A stretch of 64,000 nucleotides of DNA from CAWBCR01 sp963787375 (GTDB lineage: Bacteria; Chloroflexota; Anaerolineae; Aggregatilineales; UBA3940), in the NCBI GenBank assembly GCA_963787375.1, contig CAWBCR010000026.1, positions 1-64,000 on the forward strand. The letters are read 5' to 3'. Of the stretch, positions 23,939 to 33,791 are shown piece after piece; position 1 is the stretch's first letter, and every line of letters begins with the position of its first letter. The notes under the pieces were generated by a model. It ran no database searches. It worked only from the letters and a program-made list of their open reading frames with translations, and had not been told where the DNA came from. A program made the position numbers and the translations under genes.

Positions 23939-25648
23939 ATGTCCAAAGCACTCTATCGACGATTTATTCTGATCGGGCTGATGGTGACGGCGATGCTCCT
24001 GGCGGCGCTCCTGCTGCCGGCGGCGACGGCGCTGGCCAGCAACCCAGCACAGGCTACGCCAACCGCTACGATAACGACCGGCACGCTGAACGTCCGGGCC
24101 GGGAACAGCCCCGGCTTTCCGGTAGTGGGCCAGGTGCAGCAGGGCGACGTCGTCAAGCTGCTGGCCCGCGACGACGCCAGTTCATGGGTCAAGATCCAGC
24201 TTGGCACGATGGTCGGCTGGATCAGCAGCTACTACATCACGCCCGGTGTGGCGCTGAATACGCTGCCGGTGGAGGCGCCCGCCGAGATGTGGGGCATTAT
24301 CGCGGGCGTCGTCAACATGCGCAGCGGCCCCGGCGCAACCTACGATGTGATCGTCACGCTCCAGGAAGGGCTGCCGGTGGGGCTGGTCACCCGCAACGAC
24401 GACGCCTCCTGGCTGCAGGTGCGCGTCCCCAACCAACCCATCGGCTGGGTGAGCAGTGCCTACATCACGCCCGGTGGCGATATCCTCAAACTGCCACTGG
24501 TCGGAACCGTCGTGGTGGGCGGCCCGGGCTACACGCCGATGGGCTGGATCAGCGTCTCGCCGAAAGGCCCGGCCTACTGCCTGGATGGCGCAGGCTGTGA
24601 GATGCATATCACGCCTGGCTTCCTTGAGCAGCACGTCGACACGGTCGGCGTGAACGAGACGGTCAACCTCCTGGGCCGCGACAGCACCAGCACATGGTAC
24701 TACATCCACCGCCCGTTCAACGGCTCGGTCGGCTGGGCGTTCTCCGGGCAGTTTGGCACCACGATTGACATGGCCGTGCTGCCGGAGATCCCGATCACGG
24801 CCCCGGCGGCTCCGCACGACCACCTGCCCGCCGACGTGCGCACTGGGACGTTCGCCTTTGATGCGGGCAGCGGCGCGACGCAGGCGGTCACGGGCGGCGT
24901 TGTCAGCCCAGGCGCGGTCGCCAACCCGACTACTGTCGCCGGCACCGGAAAGCTGAACGGTCTGTCGCTCAACCTGCGGCTGGGACCGGATGTGACGTAT
25001 GGCATCCTCCAGGTTGTGCCCGATCTCACGACGGTCAACCTTCTGGGCCGCAACAGAGACGGCTCGTGGCTGTACGTGAGCACCGGCGCGGCTATTGGCT
25101 TCATAAACAGCGGCCCGGTGGTGACGACGGTGAACATCATGACACTGCCGGAGGCGCAGCCCATCCCCAGCGAGATCAAGGGCATAGCGACGGTCGCGAC
25201 GCCGGTGGTCAACGTGCGCGCGGGCCCCAACACCTCGTACGCCGTGCTGACCACGGTCGAGGAGCGCGACTACATCAACCTGCTGGGGCGCGTCACTGAC
25301 AGCTCCTGGGCGATGATCCGCACGATGGACGGCATCCAGGGCTGGATCGCCACCGGCGAGATCGTGTCCTACATCCCGCTGTCGCGCCTGCCGATCATGA
25401 CCCCACCGTCGCTGGACACCTACGGCACGGCAGTAGTCAACACCGGCAGCCTGAACCTGCGCAGCGGCCCCGACGCCAACGCCACGGTACTGGGTACCCT
25501 GGCGCAGGGTGACTGGGCGTACGTGATGGGCCGCAACGCCGATAACACCTGGGTGAAGATCCGCACGCTGGCGGGCGTTGAGGGCTGGGTGTCCTCGGGC
25601 AACGTCGACATGGACGTGCTGATCGGGGAGCTGCCGATCGTCGGCTAA
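23939..25648 (+). CDS. Exported protein with six tandem SH3b-like domains
   Basis: About 569 residues. A signal peptide (LIGLMVTAMLLAALLLPAATALA) precedes six repeats of bacterial SH3 type, each with the pattern GxLNVRxGPxxxxxVL...LLGRxxxxxWVxIxxxxGxxGWIxxxYI: approximately residues 45-115, 120-195, 205-300 (degenerate, with a Cys pair), 345-415, 425-500 and 505-569. Such domains usually bind peptidoglycan or mediate envelope protein contacts. There is no catalytic domain. The ATG at 23939 has GGGAGAG upstream, and a terminator follows the stop. Confidence 0.85.
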   Translation: MSKALYRRFILIGLMVTAMLLAALLLPAATALASNPAQATPTATITTGTLNVRAGNSPGFPVVGQVQQGDVVKLLARDDASSWVKIQLGTMVGWISSYYITPGVALNTLPVEAPAEMWGIIAGVVNMRSGPGATYDVIVTLQEGLPVGLVTRNDDASWLQVRVPNQPIGWVSSAYITPGGDILKLPLVGTVVVGGPGYTPMGWISVSPKGPAYCLDGAGCEMHITPGFLEQHVDTVGVNETVNLLGRDSTSTWYYIHRPFNGSVGWAFSGQFGTTIDMAVLPEIPITAPAAPHDHLPADVRTGTFAFDAGSGATQAVTGGVVSPGAVANPTTVAGTGKLNGLSLNLRLGPDVTYGILQVVPDLTTVNLLGRNRDGSWLYVSTGAAIGFINSGPVVTTVNIMTLPEAQPIPSEIKGIATVATPVVNVRAGPNTSYAVLTTVEERDYINLLGRVTDSSWAMIRTMDGIQGWIATGEIVSYIPLSRLPIMTPPSLDTYGTAVVNTGSLNLRSGPDANATVLGTLAQGDWAYVMGRNADNTWVKIRTLAGVEGWVSSGNVDMDVLIGELPIVG

Positions 25649-25674
25649 CAAACCACGATTCGGAAGAGAATCCG

Positions 25675-25710
25675 CAGGGGCGGCGCATTGCGTCGCCCCT
25701 GTTTGTTTGT
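25675..25710 (+). terminator. Intrinsic terminator after the SH3b gene
   Basis: CAGGGGCGGCG-CATT-GCGTCGCCCCTG stem-loop followed by TTTGTTTGT. Confidence 0.75.
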
Positions 25711-25862
25711 GCCGCCGCGCACTTTCGATTAGACGGCGGCGCAGCGGCAGGCTATAATCTGCGCGCTCTCGCCGGGCAGGCTGATCCGGTTGACGACATA
25801 CAGGCTTATCATATCATGGCGCGGGCCGCCCCGGCGGGCCGCATGAAGGAGCGCGTTTCAGA

Positions 25863-26913
25863 ATGGCAGAATCGAAATCATGGCTCATTACGGGTGGGGC
25901 GGGTTTTCTCGGCATCAACCTGACCCGCTATTTGCTGGCCAAGGGCCAGAAGGTCGCCTCGCTCGACATCGTCCAGTTTGATTACCCCGACGTCAACGAC
26001 AAGGTCAACATTATCACCGGCGACATTCGTGACCGGGCGATGGTCGACCACGCCATGGAAGGCGTCGACATCGTCGTACACGCGGCAGCGGCGCTGCCGC
26101 TGTACAAGCCCGAAGACATCTTCTCGACCGACATCGACGGCACGCGTAACGTCGTCGAACTCGGCGCACCAGCACGGTGTGGAGCGCCTGATCCACATCT
26201 CGACCACGGCGGTGTATGGCATCCCCGACCATCACCCGCTGTACGAGACCGACACGCGGATCGGGGTAGGGCCGTACGGAATCGCCAAGGTGAAGGCCGA
26301 GGACATCTGCGACGGGTACCGCTCGAAGGGGCTGTGCGTGCCGATCATCCGGCCCAAGTCGTTCATCGGGCCGGAGCGGCTGGGCGTGTTCGCGCTGCTG
26401 TACGACTTTGCCCTCAGCGGGCACAACTGGCCGGTGCTGGGCAGCGGCGACAACCTGTACCAGTACCTCGACGTGGAAGACCTGTGCGATGCCATCTGGC
26501 TGACCGCCACGCTCCCGCCCGACAAAGCGAACGACACGTTCAACATCGGGGCGAAGGTGTACGGCACGCCAAAGACCGACTTCCAGGCAGTGCTCGACGC
26601 GGCGGGCCACGGCAAGCGCGTGGTTTCCATCCCCGCCGGCCCGGCGATCACCGCGCTGCGCATCCTCGAAGCGCTGCACATGTCGCCGCTGTACAAGTGG
26701 GTCTACGAGACGGTCATCCACGAGTCGTTTGTGTCGATTGAGAAGGCCGAGAAGGTGCTCGGCTGGCAGCCGAAATACTCGAATACGGACGCGCTGCTGC
26801 GCAACCTGGAGTGGTACAAACAGAATAAGGACAATTTCAAGGGCGAGTCGGGCGTGTCGCACCGGGTGCCGTGGAAGCAGGGTGCCCTGAGCCTGGCGAA
26901 GATCGTGTTCTAG
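25863..26913 (+). CDS. NAD-dependent epimerase/dehydratase (extended SDR), one frame break
   Basis: Starts MAESKSWLITGGAGFLGINL with the NAD-binding GGAGFLG motif, then DIRDRAMVDHAMEGVDIVVH. After KPEDIFSTDIDGTRNVVE the frame breaks at GAACTC (26157-26162); removing one A restores the frame as V-D-S-A-HQHGVERL. The second frame continues with HISTTAVYG and the catalytic YGIAKVKAE (YxxxK) and runs to FKGESGVSHRVPWKQ. The family acts on nucleotide sugars or related alcohols; the substrate is unknown. GAAGGAG precedes the ATG. The gene is flanked by terminators, so it is monocistronic. Confidence 0.85.
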
Positions 26914-26936
26914 GCGAGAGACGCCGCATGTCGACG

Positions 26937-26960
26937 GGGCCGCGCCATCGCGGCCCTTTT
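26937..26960 (+). terminator. Intrinsic terminator after the epimerase gene
   Basis: GGGCCGCG-CCAT-CGCGGCCC stem-loop followed by TTTT. Confidence 0.75.
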
Positions 26961-27055
26961 GATTCGCGTGGGCGGCACCGGCTATCGCCGCCCAGCGCAA
27001 TCATCTATACTCAAAAGAGTTGAGTCTTCTGGTATGGCACCGAGCAGGAGAGAGC

Positions 27056-28078
27056 ATGACTACGAAAATCAACCGGGTTACCCGCGTGGCGGGGATTGCA
27101 CTGGTGATGCTGGCGACGGCTGCGCTGGCCTGCAACGCGCCGATTGGCGGTAACGCCACCGCGACGGCGACCGTCACCGTGACCGCCATTGCCGAGGTGA
27201 CCAACGCCGTCGCCGAGGCCCCCACCAGCACGCCTGAGGCAGCCGCAGCCCCCACCGACGCGTCCGCGCCAGCCGCCGCGCCAACGGCGACCGTGTGCAG
27301 CTACGACGCGGCCTTCATCACAGATGTGACCGTCCCCGACAACACCGAGTTTGCGCCGGGCGCGGCGATTGACAAGGCGTGGCGCATCCAGAGCAGCGGC
27401 TGCGCCCCGTGGCCCGACGGCACGGCGCTGGCCTTTGACCATGGCGACCAGATGGGCGCGCCGAACAGCGTGGTGGTTCCCACCGCTGCCGCCGGCACCA
27501 ACATCGACATCCACGTGCCGATGACTGCGCCCGCCACGCCTGGCACGTACAAGGGCTACTGGCGGCTCAAAGCGCCGGACGGCACGCTGTTCGGGCAGGT
27601 GTACGTGCAGATCGTCGTGCCCGCACCGACAGCCACGTCCGCACCGACGGCGACCACTGAACCGACGGCAACAACTGCGCCAACAGCCACCCCGACCAAT
27701 ACGCCCGTGCCGGTGACGTTCTCGACCGGCGGGATCGACATTCCGCAAACGTATCACGCCGACCTCGACAATGGGGCGATGCCCGGCACGGGTGCGCAGC
27801 AGGACTTCTGGTTCGAGGCAGTGAGCGCCGCCGAGAAGTACCTGACGCCGCAGAACGGCGCAAGGTTCGCCATCTGGGGCACCAGCGCGCCGGGCATGTA
27901 CGACTGCCTGAACAAAGGCAAGAACACCAACAAGATCGCGCTCAGCGACCTGCCGGTGGGCACCTACGTGTGCTACAAGACGACCGAGGGCCGTCCCGGC
28001 GCGTTCCGCGTCAACGCCATCTCCGGCGGCGGGTCGCAGACGTTGTCCATCGGCTACACGACATGGGAGAAGCCGTAG
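27056..28078 (+). CDS. Lipoprotein with NBR1-type Ig-like domain
   Basis: 340 residues from MTTKINRVTRVAG (GGAG upstream). The signal ends in a lipobox LATAALAC, then a Thr/Ala/Pro-rich linker. Residues about 80-190 match the bacterial version of the NBR1 central (Ig-like FW) domain: DVTVPDNTEFAPGAAIDKAWRI, NSVVVPTAAAGTNIDI, TPGTYKGYWRLKAPDGTLFG. Another Thr-Pro linker leads to a C-terminal beta domain of about 115 residues with two Cys (YDCLNKGKN, VGTYVCYKT). It is an envelope protein, probably for protein-protein contact; no enzyme signature is visible. The frame is intact. Confidence 0.8.
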   Translation: MTTKINRVTRVAGIALVMLATAALACNAPIGGNATATATVTVTAIAEVTNAVAEAPTSTPEAAAAPTDASAPAAAPTATVCSYDAAFITDVTVPDNTEFAPGAAIDKAWRIQSSGCAPWPDGTALAFDHGDQMGAPNSVVVPTAAAGTNIDIHVPMTAPATPGTYKGYWRLKAPDGTLFGQVYVQIVVPAPTATSAPTATTEPTATTAPTATPTNTPVPVTFSTGGIDIPQTYHADLDNGAMPGTGAQQDFWFEAVSAAEKYLTPQNGARFAIWGTSAPGMYDCLNKGKNTNKIALSDLPVGTYVCYKTTEGRPGAFRVNAISGGGSQTLSIGYTTWEKP

Positions 28079-28103
28079 AGTTGACACGCAAGGCAGAAAC
28101 ACG

Positions 28104-28135
28104 CAGGGGGCGCATGGTCAATGCGCTCCCTGTTC
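28104..28135. terminator. Bidirectional terminator between convergent genes
   Basis: CAGGGGGCGCAT-GGTCA-ATGCGCTCCCTG stem-loop followed by TTCAATT, located between the NBR1 lipoprotein and the convergent Yip1-like gene. Confidence 0.6.
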
Positions 28136-28156
28136 AATTCCGGCGACTACGGTGCA

Positions 28157-28796
28157 CTAGTGGATCAACAGGCGGATGAGAGTGTACAGGCTAATCCACA
28201 ACCCGCCGCTTGCCAGCGCTGCTTTGATCCACGAGAGACGATGCACCGCCTTGACGGCGATTATGTTCAGCACCACTTCGTACATAACCGCGGCCCACCA
28301 GAACACAGACGCTATGGCCCCGATGTGCAGAATTCTGGTCAGTCAGTGCCACTGCGCCGCCCGCAATGGAAATCGGCGCATAGTATGCGGCGACGGCATA
28401 TATCAGCCGATTGTACGTGCCGGTGCCACCCATCGCGCGGGCGATCCAGTTCGAGATGGCGTGTATGATCACGCGGAAGACGGTAGCCACCAATACAGCG
28501 AAAACCAAGAGGACCACAGCTTTTCCAAGACGAAATGCGAGGTTCGCGACCCCGCTAGCCGAGCGGGAACCCCCGAGCGGCACGTTGATATACGGGCCAA
28601 GCAGCGCGCCATACACCACACAACATCGACAGGAAAGCGCGCCTCAGGTATCCTTCGGGGCGCGCGGCGAGCGCCGAGGTCTCGCCGCAGGGCTTCGGGA
28701 TGACCAGCAGCACGTCTCGTGCCAGGGGATGTGCTGCGGTGGTGCTGGCTCAACCGGCTGGTCATCAGTCAATTGCAGTCCATCAAGGTCGGACAT
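28157..28796 (-). CDS. Yip1-like membrane protein A, at least three frame breaks
   Basis: Pieced together from three frames: MSDLDGLQLTDDQPVEPAPP ... IPWHET (break near 28705) LLVIPKPCGETSALAARPEG (break near 28610) VYGALLGPYINVPLGG ... VVLLVFAVLVATVFRVIIHAI ... TYNRLIYAVAAYYAPISI (break at GAATTC, 28330-28335) and ending VMYEVVLNIIAVKAVHRLSW, LIRLLIH and a stop. The hydrophobic pattern and the motif AMGGTGTYNRLIYAVAAYYAP match bacterial Yip1-domain proteins. It is the shortest of three tandem paralogues and lacks the N-terminal TPR part seen in B. It may be decayed or badly sequenced. Confidence 0.6.
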
Positions 28797-28815
28797 GGCG
28801 TGTCCTTTCTGGCAG

Positions 28816-29854
28816 CTATGACACGGGCGTCAGCGTCATATGCATAATGGTGTTCGAGAAGGCGTTGCCCATCGCGGGCCGCGGAGACCAGGATGAGGGG
28901 ACCACCGCGCTGATGACGGCGCACAGAAGGATCCACAGCCGCACGCTGGACAGCATCGCTGCCCCAGGTGAGGCCGTGCACTTCCATGATGGCGAGCACG
29001 TTCAGCACCAGTTCGTAGAAGAACACGGCATCTGTGATAAGCATCGGGACAATTCGAGCGGGCCGAGGCTGGCTGATCAAGGACATCGCCGTGATGACAA
29101 TGGACATCGGTGCAAAGAAGGCAGTGATGACGTACATGAGCCGCCCAAACGTGCCGGTGCCGCCTGGGAAGGCGCGGGCGATCAGGTGCATGATGCCAAA
29201 CATACCGGTTATGAGGATCGGCCCAACCAGGGCCCAGACAGGCACCCCGCATGCCTGCACGCCGATAGCGACGGCAGGGCTGAACTCCCGGCTGGTAAGC
29301 CGTTGCGCCAGTGAGCCAATTACGCTGGCCGCAAGTCACCCGGGAAGACAGCCATCACGATCAGCCCCCCGGCGACCGAGGTGAGAGACATCCACAGGTA
29401 GGCACGACCGACGGTGGCCGGCGGGTCGGCGGCGAGCGCTCGTAGGTCGCCACGCTGGGGTGCGTGACAGCCATCAGCCACGTCTGGTACCAGGGGATAT
29501 GCTCGCCGAAGACTTCTTGCTGTTGGATGGGCTTTTGGCGATGGACGCCCTTATCCAGGTCGTTTTGCAGCGCACGGAGGTTGTCGCGCGCCTCCGTGAA
29601 GCCGGGGTCGATCACCAGCGCGTCCGTGTAGGCCCGCTCGGCGTCAAGCCAGCGGCCCAGCGCTTCGAGGATCACGCCGCGCAATTGTGAGCATCGGCCA
29701 GGACGGCACGCGTGTCGGTTGAGTGCCGGCCTGCTCGGCGAAGTCGACCGCCGACTGCACTCGCGCAGCGCGGTCTGCGGGTAGCCGTCGTCGAGCAGGT
29801 TCTCGGCCCGGTCGAGCGCTGCTTGGCGCGGGCGATGAAGTCAGATTCGGCCAT
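28816..29854 (-). CDS. TPR plus Yip1-like membrane protein B, several frame breaks
   Basis: Starts MAESDFIARAK at 29854. Segments in shifted frames give a short TPR region (EALGRWLDAERAYTDALVI and DPGFTEARDNLRALQ), then HIPWYQTWLMAVTHPSVATY, and the Yip1-type membrane domain (HLIARAFPGGTGTFGRLMYV, ITAFFAPMSIVITAMSLIS), ending in a third frame at NAFSNTIMHMTLTPVS. Breaks lie near 29840, 29745, 29400, 29310 and 28960; most are single-base losses, unlike the GANTC-type insertions elsewhere. The stop is 20 bases upstream of paralogue A. Function is unknown; the TPR could mediate assembly. Confidence 0.6.
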
Positions 29855-29908
29855 TGTTCACCTGATTACCTTGTGTGGATCTCGTGGACCCCTTTTCAAT
29901 TCTGACGG

Positions 29909-30660
29909 CTATGGCGTGGGGGTGAGCGCTATCGCCGTGACCATGTTCGAGAAGACGTTGCCCATCGCCGGGCCGAGCAGCGCCAGGATGACCATGATGA
30001 CTCCGCCAACGACGCAGCACAGCAGGCCCCACAGCGCCACGCTGGACAGCGCTGCTTTGCTCCAGGTGAGGCCGTGCACCGCCTTGACCGCGATCACGTT
30101 CAGCACCAGCACGTAGATGCCTACGGCTATGCTGATCAGCGATGCAAGGATCCCGACGCACGATCTGGCCGAACAGCGTCATCGCGCCGCTGACGAGTAA
30201 ACCGGCGCGGTGTAGGCCGCAAGGCGTACATCAGCTGGTCGAACGAGCCGGTGCCACCCAGCGCGCGGGCGATCAGGTGCGTGATGCCGTACAAGACTGT
30301 CGCCATGATCAGCCCGATCACGCCTAGCACCGGCACGCTGCACACCAGCAAGGCGATGCCTGTGGCCAGGTTGAGCCCCAGCCTGCCGAGCTCCGGCGTC
30401 GGGGTGCCATCATCCCCAGCGACGAGTAGGCCACGAGGATGATCAGTATCACGATCAGCTGCACGATGACCGAGGGGACATACATCCACAGGCAGGCGCA
30501 ACCCAGGCTGGCCTGTGGGTCGGCGACATGCGTTTGTAGGTCTCGACGCTGGGGTGCGTGACGGCCATCAGCCACGTCTCGGGGCAGGGGAGGTGCTGCG
30601 GCGGCAGCATCGGTGGAGGCTGCGACCCACCTTCGACAAATGGAGGCTGGTTTAAATCAA
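29909..30660 (-). CDS. Yip1-like membrane protein C, frame-broken, start unclear
   Basis: The upstream part, in one frame, reads DVDLNQPPFVEGGSQPPPML ... TWLMAVTHPSVETYKRM; a second frame has GIALLVCSVPVLGVIGLIMA and HLIARALGGTGSFDQLMYAL; the last frame carries LVLNVIAVKAVHGLTW and GNVFSNMVTAIALTPTP. It aligns with paralogues A and B along its whole length. No ATG is found in the first frame near 30660, so the start is either lost to a frame break (ATG at 30653 runs into a stop after three codons) or non-canonical. The three genes sit head to tail on the minus strand. Confidence 0.5.
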
Positions 30661-30807
30661 CATCGCGCGTCTTCCCGGAGAGGGGGATCAGTCAGAGCTG
30701 TGGCTGATTATAGGTTACGTGCGAAAAAACGGAAATGCGCCACCAGCAGGCGAAAAACGGGGCGACCAGCCGGTCGCCCCTGCGAATATATCGAGAGTGA
30801 GAGAACG

Positions 30808-32088
30808 CTACACCAGCAGCCGAATCGGGTCCTCCAGAAGCTGCTTGAAGGTCTGCATGAAGGCCGCTGCCTCCGCGCCGTCGGTCACGCGGTGGTCGGC
30901 GCTGAGGGTGGCCTTCATCCGCCAGCCGACGCCCAGCGTGCCGTCCTCGTTGACGACCGGCACGCGCCGGGCCGCACCCAGCGCCAGGATGCCCGCGTCG
31001 GGCGGGTTGATGATCGCCACGAAGCTGTCCACGTCCCACGGGCCCAGGTTCGAGACGGCGAACGTCTCGCCTTCCACATCGTCGGGCTTGATCTTGCCCT
31101 CGCGGGCGCGGTCGATCATCTCTTTGTGGCGGGCGGCCATCGTCGACAGCGTCGCCGTGTCGGCGTCGTGGCTGACCACGTTGATCAGCCCGTTCTCGAC
31201 CGCGACGGCGATCCCGATGTTGATGCGCCCATGCCGGACGATCTGATCGCCGCTGAACGACGAATTGATGTTTGGGTATTCCTTCAGCGCGAAGGCCGCT
31301 GCCTTGATCACCAGGTCGTTGACCGACACCTTGACGCCCTGCGCTTCGAGCTTGGTGTTGATGTCTTTGCGCAGGTCGAGCGCCGCGCCCATGTCGATCT
31401 CGGTCGTCACGTAGAAGTGCGGCACGGTCTGCTTGGCCTGCGTCATGCGCTCGCCGATGCGCTGCCGCATGCGCGGCGTCTCGATGGCCGTATCGGCTGC
31501 GCCGGGCTGCGCGAGGACCGGCTGCGCGGCGACGCCCGCCGCCGGGGCCGCGCCGAACGTATCGGCGAAGGCTTCCACGTCGGCCTTGACGATGCGGCCC
31601 ATCGGGCCGGAGCCGTCCACGCGGGTCAGGTCGATGCCCAGGTCGGTGGCGATGCGCCGCGCGAGCGGGCTGGCGCGCCGCCCGTCGGGCAGGCCGTTTC
31701 CGTCGCCGCCGTTTGGGGCGGTGGTGACGGCAGGCGCGGCCTCACGCGCACCGCCGGCTGCCGCCTTCTCGGCGACCGGCTCGGCGGCGGGCTTCTGCGC
31801 CGGCTTCGCCGCGCCCTCGACGCCCAGGTCGGCCAGGCTGTACGGCTCGCCCTGCTCGCCCACCACGGCAATCGGCGCGCCGATGGGCACCCAGTCGCCT
31901 TCGTTGACCAGCAGCTCCAGCAGCGTGCCGGACACGTACGCCTCGACCTCGACCGTCGCTTTGTCCGATTCGATCTCGGCGACCGTCTCACCCTTCTCGA
32001 CGGCGTCGCCGGTCTTCTTCGACCACTTCACAAGCTGGCCCTCTTTCATGTCGAAACCCAGCTTGGGCATGTTGATCAGTTCAGCCAT
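30808..32088 (-). CDS. pdhC: 2-oxoacid dehydrogenase E2 (dihydrolipoyl acyltransferase)
   Basis: 426 residues with the three E2 modules. The lipoyl domain is at 1-75 with the lipoylated Lys43 in EIESDKATVEVE. The peripheral subunit-binding domain is near 135-172 (SPLARRIATDLGIDLTRVDG). The acyltransferase domain runs to the end with the catalytic motif DHRVTDG near 395. It transfers the acyl group from lipoate to CoA. Together with the upstream E1 genes it fits a pyruvate- or branched-chain-type complex; the substrate is not settled by sequence. Start MAELINMPKLGFDM at 32088. It is the last gene of the E1-to-E2 cluster, 52 bases after the GNAT gene. Confidence 0.92.
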   Translation of the reverse strand: MAELINMPKLGFDMKEGQLVKWSKKTGDAVEKGETVAEIESDKATVEVEAYVSGTLLELLVNEGDWVPIGAPIAVVGEQGEPYSLADLGVEGAAKPAQKPAAEPVAEKAAAGGAREAAPAVTTAPNGGDGNGLPDGRRASPLARRIATDLGIDLTRVDGSGPMGRIVKADVEAFADTFGAAPAAGVAAQPVLAQPGAADTAIETPRMRQRIGERMTQAKQTVPHFYVTTEIDMGAALDLRKDINTKLEAQGVKVSVNDLVIKAAAFALKEYPNINSSFSGDQIVRHGRINIGIAVAVENGLINVVSHDADTATLSTMAARHKEMIDRAREGKIKPDDVEGETFAVSNLGPWDVDSFVAIINPPDAGILALGAARRVPVVNEDGTLGVGWRMKATLSADHRVTDGAEAAAFMQTFKQLLEDPIRLLV

Positions 32089-32140
32089 GACATCCCTTTC
32101 CAGAGAACCATTCAACCGCGTGAACGGGGGCCTCAGCCAA

Positions 32141-32644
32141 TCAGATAAGATGCTGCACGTAGATCACCAGGTCATCACCCGGCGCGTAGAAGTCCGTGAT
32201 CGCCGCGGCACGCTCGTAGTTGTGCGTCTCGTAGAAGCGGCGGGTCGGCGCGTATTCCTCTCGCCCCGACGTTTCCGCCACGACCATCCGCCCGCCCAGC
32301 GCGCGCACGTCGTGCGCCACCGCTTGTAGCAGCGCCCCGCCAACCCCGCGACCACTCAACGCCTTGTCGGTGGCGATCCAGTACAGGTCGTAGGTGCCGT
32401 AGGTCAGCGCGCGGGGGCCGTAGCAGGCATAGCCCGCCACGCGACCGTCGAGGCGGCAGGTCAGGAAATGATAGCCGCTGCGCTGCGCGCCCCTGTCGAA
32501 ATAGTCGTCCAGCAGCTCGCCGACCGTCGCGACTTCTTCGGCGTCAAAGACGCCCACACCGCGCGAGATCGCCAGAATGGCCTCGATATCCTCGCGGCGG
32601 GTCGCATCGATCTGGTATTGCGCGCGTGCTGCGCTGAGTGTCAT
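32141..32644 (-). CDS. GNAT-family N-acetyltransferase
   Basis: 167 residues with a GNAT fold: N-terminal IDATRREDIEAILAIS, beta-strand region GRVAGYACYGP, and the acetyl-CoA-binding motif A as LSGRGVGGALLQAVAHDVRAL. C-terminal FYETHNYERAA matches motif B. The acceptor substrate is unknown. It starts three bases after the end of the ATP-grasp gene, which implies translational coupling and a shared function within the E1/E2 cluster. Confidence 0.85.
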   Translation of the reverse strand: MTLSAARAQYQIDATRREDIEAILAISRGVGVFDAEEVATVGELLDDYFDRGAQRSGYHFLTCRLDGRVAGYACYGPRALTYGTYDLYWIATDKALSGRGVGGALLQAVAHDVRALGGRMVVAETSGREEYAPTRRFYETHNYERAAAITDFYAPGDDLVIYVQHLI

Positions 32645-32647
32645 ATC

Positions 32648-33725
32648 TTACCGTTGTCCTCGTATCCAGGCCCACTCTACGATCTGGGCGGCCATTGCGG
32701 CGTAGTCGTGGCCCGCCACCCGCGCCGACCGTGCGAAGCCGCCATCGGCAGCCAGGCACGGGTTCGGGTTGACCTCCAGCACGTAGATCTGGCCATTCTT
32801 CTCGCGCATGTCGACACGGGCGTAGTCGCGGCAGCCCATCGCCTTGTAGGCCGAGAGCGCCACACGGCGCAGCCGCGTGTCCATCCGGCGCGTGACGTTG
32901 GCCGGGCATTGTATGGTGAAAGTGTTGAACTCTTCCGAGTCGCTGTTCCACTTCGAGTCGAAGTTCTGCACGCGGCGCGTGCCCTCGAAGCCGTCGTACA
33001 GCACCTCGGCCACCGGCAGCACGACCGCCGCGCTGCCGTTACCCCACACGCTCACGTTAAACTCGCGCCCGTCGAGAAACATCTCGACCAGCGCCGGCTG
33101 GTGGTAGCGGTCCAGCACATAGGCCACCCGCCGCCGCAGCAAGTCCACGTCTTCGACGACGGCCTCACGAGTGATGCCCAGGCTGCAATCCTCGGCCACC
33201 GGCTTGACAATCGCCGGCAGCGGCACGTTGACCGGCCCATCCGGCGAGTTCCATCACCTGGTAAGGTGCGGTCGGCACGCCTTTTTTCAGCAGGCGCGCC
33301 TTGGTGATGCCCTTGTCGCGGCAGGTATCGAGGTTGTCCGCGCTGCCCCCGGTGAGGATGACGCCCGCGCCTTCGAGCGCCAGCGGCACCAGCGCCTCGC
33401 CGTGCGACAACTCGCCGCCCAGCGCCTCACACAGGTTGAATACCAGCGTCGTCTGCCTGTCAACTCCCTGTATCGCGCCGATCAGCTCCGCTTCGCTGCG
33501 GATGGGCGTCGCGCTGACCGGGTACCCGGAGGCACGGAGGCCGTCTGCGATTTCCTCGGCGGTCTGGGCCGTTTCGAGGTCCGTCAGCAGGTCAGCCTCC
33601 TCCCCTCGCTCCAGCGTGTCGACCACGCTGTAGATCAGGAGGATCTGCTCCGGGCGGCAACTACCTGGAGGCTCGGAAGCGTCTTCCGTCCTTTCGCTCG
33701 TCGTGAGTGTCGCGCTGCGTATCAT
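32648..33725 (-). CDS. ATP-grasp ligase, D-Ala-D-Ala-ligase-like, one frame break
   Basis: About 355 residues after repair. The N-terminal part (EQILLIYSVVDTLERGEEAD ... LVFNLCEALGGE) resembles D-Ala-D-Ala-ligase N-domains. The frame breaks at GAACTC (minus strand, 33246-33251) in the stretch YQVM-D-SPDGPVNVPLP; dropping one A joins the frames. The ATP-grasp core has PAIVKPVAEDCSLGI, ALVEMFLDGREFNVSVWG and the Mg2+-binding end VDMREKNGQIYVLEVNPNP. The product should form an amide or amino-acid link using ATP, but Ddl-specific loops are not obvious. Coupled to the GNAT gene, it may act in a peptide-like modification pathway. Confidence 0.8.
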
Positions 33726-33791
33726 TCCAGGGTCTCCTTCTTCGTTTTTCTTCTCTATTATACCAACCCTTGCGGGTGGGAGAGCGTCTTA

